From the NCBI GenBank assembly GCA_017165825.1, contig CM029384.1, positions 2,344,715 through 2,408,714 of the forward strand: a DNA stretch of 64,000 bases, given 5' to 3'. Source of the DNA: Hepsetus odoe (taxonomy: Eukaryota; Chordata; Actinopteri; Characiformes; Hepsetidae). Below, in pieces: positions 12,400 to 21,800 of this stretch. A program made the position numbers and the translations under genes. The notes below the pieces were generated by a model. That model saw nothing but the letters and a program-made list of their open reading frames with translations. It ran no database searches and was not told where the DNA came from. Numbering within the stretch: position 1 is the stretch's first letter; each line of letters starts with the position of its first letter.

Positions 12400-12560
12400 T
12401 GAGGAGTGGTGGCTTAATGCTTAAAGGCTTGACCCTTGTCCTGGACGCAAGGCTGCCCACCGCTGCTGTGTGTGTCGGGGTTAAATACAGAAAAAGTATT
12501 TCATTATGTACACGGAGTGTTGTGCTTTGTTCACAATGACAGTTGTCACTTTGACTTCAC
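12400..12560 (+). mobile_element. SINE family A, internally deleted
   Basis: A short head remnant (GTGGTGGCTTAATGCTTAAA) is followed directly by the 3' part GGGGTTAAATACAGAAAAAG and TTCACAATGACAGTTGTCAC. The body between them is missing. Confidence 0.5.
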
Positions 12561-12927
12561 TAGATTTGAATTCTATTGGTAGATGCTTTTATATTGCATT
12601 ACCACTTTCATCCACAAGAGGGCAATTGTGACCACATGCCCACTGTGTATGTGATGACAGATGGGTTTATACTTCATATTCACTGACATAAATATAATTA
12701 TTGCTCCCACTTGCACAGCCTCAGGAAAGATCCGGATATATGTTACTACTTTAAAAACAGTGCGTGAGCAACAAAGAACCTGTAACCTTGAAGGTTAGTT
12801 CTGCTGAAGTGCAGAATGCAGAATGATGGTAGAGGTGGTATTGGTGGTCATTGGAAGCCCATTTAACTCAGGTTAAGGTAGGACAGTCAGTAGTGGCAGT
12901 GAGGAGCTTAATCCAAGTTTGGGGTTG

Positions 12928-12987
12928 GAGAGAGAGAGAGAGAGAGAGGGAGCGAGAGAGAGAGAGAGAGAGAGAGGGAGGGGGGGA
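12928..12987. repeat. (GA)n microsatellite
   Basis: Interrupted GA repeat. Long open frames across it are a by-product of the repeat. Confidence 0.95.
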
Positions 12988-13034
12988 TTAGGGAATGAGC
13001 ATGAGTGCAGGTTGCGCGCACAAATATCCTCTCC

Positions 13035-13099
13035 AAGCAAAGCGCAGGTGTCCAGTTTCCATCTATATAAGAGGAGCAGTGTGAGGAGACCACCTTCAG
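13035..13099 (+). promoter_or_regulatory. Possible TATA promoter with splice donor upstream of syt5
   Basis: TATATAA at 13064-13070 is preceded by an E-box CAGGTG and followed by TTCAG|GTAAGT, a strong donor at 13100. It could be a first non-coding exon of syt5, whose first coding exon opens with a splice acceptor and so needs an upstream exon. The distance from TATA to donor leaves room for only a few transcribed bases, so this is weak. Confidence 0.25.
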
Positions 13100-13164
13100 G
13101 TAAGTGGGAGGTTGGGCTCATTGTTTCTCACGGTTTGGGGGGGTCATCACTGGAGCAGGTCTAT

Positions 13165-13348
13165 TTACATGTACAACCTTTAGCAGATGCTCTATTACAG
13201 AGCAACTTCCATTTCCTAATTACAGACACAGGCTCCCTGGAGCAACTTGGGTTAAGGAACCCATTAGTGGTAGTGCTGGAGTTAAGATTACAACCTGTGA
13301 CCTGCTGCTCCATAGGTGAGTATCCTACCATTAGACCACCAGACCTCT
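13165..13348 (-). mobile_element. SINE family B copy
   Basis: Reverse orientation: TTTAGCAGATGCTC at the left (tail), CCCTGGAGCAACTTGGGTTA in the body, and CCATTAGACCACCAGACC at the right (head). Confidence 0.75.
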
Positions 13349-14334
13349 AGAGCAGTCAGTAGTGATACTTGGATTTCGGAATTGGTGCCGGGTCAGGGTC
13401 AGCAACTGTGGATTTCTTAGAAATGAATTAAGAGATGAGGGAAATTTCCAAAGGTGGACCTCCGAATTACAATAGAAGTAAGACTGAGATGAGATGGAAA
13501 CTTCACCTGCAAGTCTCTTCGTCTAACAAGTAGCTTACAGAGTCAGGTTTTATACCAGCGTGTGAATCCCTGATTATATATACGCAATCTGACGTAAAGG
13601 CCTTGAAACAGCACCTTTAACTTCAGTTTATCCTACAGGAGAGTGTGCACCATGTTCTGATATCGTGTGAATCATAGCGACTAAATCAGAAATAGTAATC
13701 ATTAATGTCTTGAACAATGGTCAACCTGAGTGTCCTTTATTATTTTTACATTAATTGTAACTGTATTGTCTAAATCATCTGGCCTGCATGTCCTCGGACA
13801 CACTGGACGTTCTAGAGACACACAGCAGATTACAGGCCAGCTTATCTCTTTCTTTAGTGCAGTTCCGTGGAAAAAGCTGCCAGGTTACACTTTTCTGTCC
13901 ACCAGAAGAGATTTGGCTTTGCAGACAGTTATCTGATTCAATCAGCTCTTTAAAAACAATGAAAAGATGCACCAAAAAGTGGTTCCAGTGTCGTGCATGT
14001 GATGAACAGAGCCCTTCCTCCCTTCTTCCCTCCACATTTTGGCTTTTACGTGATCTGTCGTTTATGTAATCCTTCAAATTCGGCTGTTTTAGCTGTGGGT
14101 GGACACAAAGCAGGGATGAGAGCGGGCCCTGTCTGACCCTGCGCTAAAGGGTCCCCAACAGGCAGCTGGCCACCTCTTTATGGACACGTGATGCATTTCA
14201 TCCCTTTCTGAAAATGAAAAATCTCAGACACACGCAACTGCACTCTCTCTGGGCAAGACTTTCAGCAGTAACTATTCAGAGGGGTTACTAGGGCAACCCT
14301 GAATATACATGAGGTCACCTGAGACAAAAGTCGT

Positions 14335-14565
14335 CCCCTTTGAAAGTGAAGTGAAAAAAGTGAAAGTGACAACCCTTGTCATTGTGAGGTCATTGGACCT
14401 CTGCTTTTAACCCATGCAGCAGTGGGCGGCTATTGAAAGTGCCCAGGGAGCAGTGACAGGGACGGTACCTTGCTCAGGGGTACCTCAGGGCAACCTACTT
14501 GTGAGGGAATCAAACCCACAATCTTCCAATGCAGGGCAACTCCCAAACCACTAGGCCACCGCTTT
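14335..14565 (-). mobile_element. SINE family A, nearly complete
   Basis: AAAGTGACAACCCTTGTCAT at the left, GGGAGCAGTGACAGGGACGG and GGTACCTCAGGGCAACC in the middle, and ACCACTAGGCCACCGCTT at the right. Confidence 0.8.
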
Positions 14566-14569
14566 TGAA

Positions 14570-16435
14570 CATCTTTGCTGACTTGTCATTCTATCATGTG
14601 GGCCTTAAATATTTAGCTGAAGTGTTTGAGGAATATCAGCTTGCTAGGATTCTTAGATCAGCAAGTGAAAAGGCGTTTAGTCACTAAGCTGTCCCCTGCT
14701 GGAACCAGTAAATCAGATCTGCCTCAAACTGTTCTCAGTTCATTGGTCAACTTTTATCTTTGCTTAAAATTCATCTTCATTCTTTTTACCTTTTCTTCAA
14801 TACATATTGAAATCCTTACTTTTATCATTGTTTACAGATTGAACTACTTATTAGTATTATTTACTTGCATTGTATATCTGTAGAGCACGCTGACTGACCG
14901 TTTTATCTCTGCAGTCTCACAAAAATGAGTGCATAAACAGTCATTTTTGTGCAACAGTTTTAAGTTTTTGTCTCTCATTTTCAGTCCAATCCAGTCTCTT
15001 TACCTGTGCAGTTTGATTGTTTTTTGAACCAAAGTCTAACTTTAGACATGAAGCAGTGAAGAACCAGGTGCAGATGATTCCAGATGATCAGTTCTGAACG
15101 CTGAGGGGGTGGAACCCTTTTATCTAGAGCTTTCTATCTTAAGGCACTTTGGAGCCTGTCAAAGCATAACATTTGTTTCCATTTCTTTCATTTAATCCAC
15201 TCAATATGCTAAAAATACACAGCGGACTGGCAAAAAATTTGTTTTTCTGGAGCAACAAGTTGATATCCCAGTAAAAATGAAAGAAATGAAAGATGTTATG
15301 CAGCACCGTTCATCAGCTTTTTGGCCTGCAGCAAAGTAGCAGCGCCCACTGATGATTTAGTGAAGTGTTTCAGTGAAGCTTTTTTAATGAGGCCAGATAT
15401 AGAACAGACAAGCAGAACAGAAGCCATTCATCTTTCCAAAAAAATATGTATATATAAGCCACCATGTCTTTGACTTGTGCGTAAACTCAACCCAGTGTCA
15501 TAAGTTGTAGAGGAGAACTAAAATGCAAGGAAAACGGACCTTTCCACAGAACAGATGCACATCCAGAGAAGAAACCCTTTCTCACAATCTGGTTGATCTC
15601 TTCTCTTGATCTCTTATGTGACCACATTGCTTTACCTTCTGCTACAGTATATTTAGTCCATATGGCACAGAGATTATCTGACGTGAGACCTGAGGCTGGT
15701 GAGAGTCACCTCTACTGACAGCTAGTCAGAAAGCCTATTAGTCCTGCTTATAGCCTCTCCATAGAATACTCACAGCATTCTCCACACAGGTGAGCAATAC
15801 AGATGGGATGAACACCGAAAAATAGCCTTTATTTGAGGCGGAAACAGAGGCAGCCTTGTGATTCCGAGGCAGTGGGGTGTGGCTGGCTTAGTGGGCATGA
15901 GCATGAGGAGGGGCAGGGGGACTGGCCTGTTCCTAATTTACTTAAGCCCAGGATTTGTGGCTTACCATCGGCAATTAATCTCGTTACGCTTCTGTTGGGA
16001 GTGACAGGAGGATGGTGCAGCCGAGTGGAGTGATGTGTGTCGAAAGTGCTAATATGTGTCAAAAGATTATGATAATGGTTTATAACTACATTTAACATAG
16101 ATTGTACGTTAATTATGATGCCAGTTTAGGTCAATTTATATATCGGGTTTCAGGCCCTGTTCCCATCTGAGAACTTCCTTCTCAAGATCACAGATGGACA
16201 GTGAGACATGCAACCATTTAAGCCTAACTTCAAGTGGGTCTTCAGAGCAGATGCTTAAGATTAGATTTCATGGAAATGAGATTTGCTTCGTTAGTCTCCG
16301 GCTCTGTTTGGACAAAAATGACCCACAAAGGCTGGTGTGTGTACACGTGCTGTTACTAGTGCTGTGGGTTAAACTGCTTTATATGGGATATGATTCTCAC
16401 AACCTTTGCTACAAATGAGCACAGATATCGTGAAG
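14570..16435. other. Spacer upstream of syt5
   Basis: I recognise no exon, RNA gene or known repeat. A G+C-richer block at about 15830-16030 stands out from its A+T-rich surroundings and might be conserved non-coding DNA, but nothing in the sequence identifies it. Confidence 0.35.
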
Positions 16436-16439
16436 CAGA

Positions 16440-16475
16440 TATTTACATTTATCACATTTAGCAGACGCTAGAGTC
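16440..16475 (-). mobile_element. SINE family B tail remnant
   Basis: ATTTACATTTATCACATTTA followed by GCAGACGCT matches the reverse complement of the AGCGTCTGCTAAATG tail. Nothing else of the element remains. Confidence 0.45.
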
Positions 16476-16624
16476 AAAATTTGGAATGACCACCATTATT
16501 CTTCCGCACAGCCTGAACTCTCTTAGGTGAGTTTTCTTGTCATTTCGTTTTCAGGAATAGATCTCCAAACTCTTGTTCCATTGTTTGTCAAGGTGGTCAC
16601 ACTGCTTCTGCCTCTGAAACTGCT

Positions 16625-17215
16625 CAGCAAAAGAGACGAAATTAAAAGCCTAAACCTTTGTCCATTAGGAAGCCTGGAGTATTGTCCATCTCCTTCTCCT
16701 TCTTCCCGTTTAGGGGCTCCACCACAGCAGAGCTTCTGTTTCCATTTCTTTCTGTCCTCTTCATCTTCCTCACACAAATTTACCTGCAGGTCCTCTCTCA
16801 CAACATCCATAATCCTCCTCTCCTCTTCTCCTCTTTCCTTCAACATCCTCCTCCCAGTATGATCCTCCTCTCTCCTCTGGACACGTCCAAACCAACACAG
16901 CCTTGCTTCTCTAACTTTGTCTCCAAAACGTCCAGCCTGAGCTGTCCCTCTAATATACTCATTTCTAATCCTGTCCATCCTCGTCCCAAGGATCTCAACA
17001 TCAGCAAATCTCAGCATCTTTAACTCTGACATCTCCAGCTCTGCCTCCTGTTTTTTTGTCAACGCCGTTGTCTCCAACCCGTATAGTATTGCTGGTCTCA
17101 CTACCGTCCTGGAAACCTTTCCTTGAGCCTACTCTCTTCTTCACCTCTCTTCCACACTCAACCAAACTGTTGATCCCAAGTATTTAAACTTCTCTACATA
17201 CTCCCTGCATCCTAA
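16625..17215 (-). mobile_element. LINE 3' fragment (RRML-type)
   Basis: The reverse strand carries MRPAILYGLETTALTKKQEA, then [51 protein letters not shown] and CCGG near its end, the C-terminal part of a non-LTR retrotransposon polyprotein. It lacks the catalytic core, has frame damage, and is dead. Confidence 0.8.
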
Positions 17216-17539
17216 CCACTCCACTTTCCTCTCTTCCCTTCACACTCATGTATTCAAGAACTATTCATGTACCATACACGGAAAATATCAGAATATCTGG
17301 TTTCAATAATGGGTGGCCCAACAGTTTCTAGAGTTCTGTACTTCATAATATTCAGTGAAAGATACAGTGCGTCAGGTTTGGGAATATTTAGTCAAATCTG
17401 TTAATTTAAATCAAAATACGAAGCACAGAAAAGGATGAACAGGAGGTGACAATGTGGGACAGAATTAAGGACATAATAAAGTTCTGTAGATTGTGGGGAG
17501 AGGGGGTGTTTGACAGGAAAGGGATCAAATGGGGCAGAC

Positions 17540-17570
17540 AGAGAGAGAGAGAGAGGGAGAGAGAAAGAGA
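17540..17570. repeat. (GA)n microsatellite
   Basis: Interrupted GA/GAGGGA run just upstream of the first coding exon of syt5. Confidence 0.85.
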
Positions 17571-17722
17571 ACAGAAGCTAAAAGAGATTAGAAGAGACAG
17601 GTGGAGGTTTTGGGTCAGTAATGAAAGATGCTGTGCTGTGTAATCTTCTGCTTCACGTCTGGCCTCCTTCACTGCTTCCTGTTGAAGCTCATTCTCTGTT
17701 TTTGTTTCTTAGCTGATCGGCC

Positions 17723-18213
17723 ATGCAGTTGGTCACCCTGCAGCGGCGAGTGCAGAGGGCGGCGGAGCCCGAGGCTGAGCCCGCCCCGGCCCCACCCCCT
17801 CCCCCTCCACCTTCTCACCACTCGCACAACTTCATGAACATGAAGAACAAGTTCTTCAATGAACTCGGACACCTACCAAGTGAGAAACAGGCTCCAGTGT
17901 ATTTTACACAAACAGTGACACACTCTGCTTACAGAACATCATCACCTCATTACCGCTGAACTAGTAGTGAGAACATCTGAGCCTGCTGTGCATTCTTCAC
18001 TTCACTGCTGGCGAATTAAAACATTGCCAGGCTTGATTTTTTTCTTCACAATTTTAAAAGCCAGCTTGATTGTGTCATGATGAAAGGACTAATAGAAATG
18101 CTCCAGAATTACTTCAAATGTGATTACATATATTATTACTTACAGTTAATTACATTAGCTGCATGGACAACAGAATTAAGAATCTGTCAGAATTACCGTA
18201 ACACTATCTGTAT

Positions 18214-18249
<36 letters not shown>

Positions 18250-18562
18250 CTATAATCATACATACAGAGAGAGCTGAGAGATGAAGTTACTAATTTTCCC
18301 GCAGAAAACAAAAAAAAAAACTCTAATTAAAAGTTTATTAAAAGCTTATGTTTTGTATTCTTCTTGACAAGTTTCACTTGTTTCTCTCTTTCACTCCATC
18401 CATTCTGTCCATCATCACAGACCACAAGATCAGATGTAAGTCACCATTACCATTTCAGCCTAATAACTTTCTGACCATCCATTTGCACATCCCTCATCCC
18501 TGCTGTCCATCCATCCATCTATCTATCTATCTATCTATCCATCTTATCCACCAAATAACTTA

Positions 18563-18596
<34 letters not shown>

Positions 18597-18846
18597 GTGC
18601 CTATGTGGGCAATCGGGGCAATAGTTGTAGTGGTCCTCGCCCTGGTTGTCTGCTTTGCTTTCTGCATCTATAAAAAGTGTTTAGGAGGAAAGAAGAAAGC
18701 CAAGAAAGTGCGTGAAAGGAAGGGTGGACGCCGCCGTAGGAAAAAGGAGGGAGAGGGAGAGGATGGCGCGGTAAGAGGGGTGCAGCAGATTTAACATTCA
18801 GAGTGGTAAATCTAAGACAGATCCAGTTTAGGAGAAATAGAGTTGG

Positions 18847-18888
<42 letters not shown>

Positions 18889-21800
18889 CAGACAGTTTTG
18901 ATGAAAAGCATTTGATTCAGCCGGAGTGAAAAACTGAAACTGTGCTTACAGGAGGAGGCTAAGGCTGACGAGGGTGAAGAAAAAGAGCAGGAGTTCTTCG
19001 GCAAACTGGAATACACTCTGGACTACAACTTCACAGAGAATCAGGTGTGTGTGTGTGTGTGTGTGTGTGTGTCTTTGTTCAAGCTCAGCAAAAATAGTAG
19101 CACCTTGTAAAGAGCAACCTGCATCATGAACCAGGTCTGTCTGCCCCACAAAACTCTACCTGGCCCCATAAACTTTTCTTTTCACTCCCCCTCTTAATCT
19201 CATATGGTTTCTCCTAACAGTGTCTGTTTTCCCAGTAACCCTTAGGGTGGGCAGAAAATGCAAATCTAAGATTCATGTTCAACACATGTTTCCTTTGAAA
19301 ACTACTAAGCGCTCCTGTATGTCGCTCTGGATAAGTCCATTTGAGTCCACCTGCCGAATGCCATAAATGTAAATCGATGAGGGCCTGACATCCTGACATG
19401 AGCCTCTGCTCTGGGAGTCACCTTTTAAATTCTTTGTGATATTTTTTAAATCAAATTTGAAATCCTATACTATACAGCAACAGGAAAAATTGAAGCAAGA
19501 AGCACCAGTGGCAGCGGTAATATTGTTTCTAAGTGTTTTAAGAACTGCCGTGACTGAGTCTGTTCCAGCTGTGAGCTGTGCATTAAAAATGCCTGATGTG
19601 CACCACACACAGACTGCAGCCTAAAGTATCTAAAGGAACTCTGTAGTCATTTCTGATTTTTAACCTTCTAAGCTCCTGTCCTGCACCAGAACCAGAGTAG
19701 TAGAGTAAGATTTTCTTTGAAAGTTTAGGAAAGCACCCTCCTGATCTAACCCGAGGGTGAACTGTGGAGCGGTTGTGTAAAGACTGTTGTTCTCCCACCA
19801 GCTGGCTGATAGAAGTCTGATAACTAATATTACTGTAAGGAAGCTTAGTAGATCAAATCTAGATAAAAAGAATGATAGATATAATCACAAAAATGATATT
19901 AAATCATCCATTCTGTCAAACCGGTGAGGCTTGAAATGATGCACTAAGGACGGTTAATAACAAGTGTCACATTAAATGTTAGTTTCTGAACAAAAGACCC
20001 AGTTAACAGTAACTCTGGCTATATACCGTCTTAAAATCTGCTTTTATTGAGTGCTGAAGGCCAGTTCAGAGCGCTGAGTACAGTGTTGTCTTTTAGAGAG
20101 GCCACTGGGTGATTATTTTTAAGTACATAAACTGAAATGACCTCTGATCTGCAAGAAGCTCCCTGATCAAATCAGTAATGGGGCTTTGAGTCTGCAGCCA
20201 CCAGCTGTGTCGAATATTAATGATTTTAACTTCACAGCAGGGTGGGTTCTATAACCTGCCTAGGAAGCCCCAGCAGGGGCCATTAAATTACAGCCTCATA
20301 CATCAGTGAATGGCAGTGAATGGAAATCCAGTCTTCAGTGCTAATAACCAGTAAATGTGCCATCTTGGGTTAAATGTAGGGGGAGAACAGTTCTAATGTA
20401 AAACAAAAATGATTTCAATTGGCTTAATCTCATTCAGAGCCCTTATGTTCTCTCCACCAATGTGGTTGACCAGAGAGCTTCACATGAACCCATTTAAAAA
20501 AAAATTTAAAAAGAAAATAGATATAAAAGCTAGTGAAAAAAATTAGTTTTAAGCTTTGAATTAAAAACTGAGACTTTTCCACAATCTTAGTGTAGTCACA
20601 GCAAAGTCCTGATTGAAAATCTTTCTCTAAATAAAATAACATCTAATTTCAAGAAATTATTGGCCATCCAAATTCTGACATATAGGTTGGATCCTATTTC
20701 AAAAATCAAGCATGTAAGATTTGCATTCTTAAAATACCTAATATTAGCAGCAGCTTGACTATAGCAGCTGATTTCGGTATATATTAAGTAGGTTTACTAC
20801 CCTGGAGGGTATTTCCCTTCCAACTTTAGGTTTGGGAGGTCAGTGACCCAACTGCCCCACCATTGTTTGCCACTATTAACACAAGTACTAAATTACAAAC
20901 ATCTTATTTAGTCCATCTTGATACTTCTTATTGAACTCCCAACCAAATGACTTTTTGGAAATAAATGCTCTTTTCTTTTTAGCTCATTGTTGGAATCCTG
21001 CAAGCCCAGGACCTGCCTGCTATGGATATAGGTGGAACCTCTGACCCCTATGTCAAGGTGTACATGCTCCCTGACAAGAAGAAGAAGTTTGAGACCAAAG
21101 TCCAGCGCAAGAACCTGTGTCCTGTTTTCAATGAAACATTCATATTCAAGGTGTGGCCGCAGTTTCATCACATCCCCAATCCCATCCTTCTAATTTTATC
21201 CTCCCACCCATTTTAATTATTCTAGCCAAGTTCAATATAGAGGAGTATAAGCAATTGTTAGTACTGATGTATAAATTGTGAAGTGAAAGTGACTATTTGT
21301 CTAGTGAAACACAGCATAGCACACGAAATACAAGCTCTGCAGCAGGGGGCATCTATTCAAAGTGCCCGGGGAGTAGTGATGGGGATGATACCTTGCTCAA
21401 GGGTACATCAGGGCAACCTACTAGTCTGTGATTGGAACCCACAACCTTTCAGACCCTGGGGCTTCGACCCTAAACACTAGGCCACCGCTGCCTCATCTAC
21501 TGAATGTAACATTTATTAATCTATTGGACTGGGACTTGAACCCAGAAACCTCCACTCATGGGACCTAGTGGAGCCTGCTGTTCCACAATGAGAACTGAGA
21601 GTCTGGTAAATTATCTCTGTGTCCTAATGATCCCCAATTTCAGTAGAAACACCAGTCTCAGAAAGACGCCCTACTACTTTCTTGCTGGAGTTTGGGAGCA
21701 TCAGTGTAGTGTCCTGCTTACAAAAATCACACGGAATGGAAGAGTGGGCTTGAAAGAGTGGGAACCTTCTAAAGAATGGTTGTGAGGATTAATATTGTTA

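Noticed and set aside
12919..13350. 143-codon open frame on the + strand
   Set aside because: Its first half is translated (GA)n microsatellite and its second half is an antisense family B SINE.
18348..18794. 148-codon open frame across the syt5 membrane exon
   Set aside because: Its 5' part is intron with microsatellites. The exon starts at 18598 after TTAG, and the ATG is in the exon at 17723.
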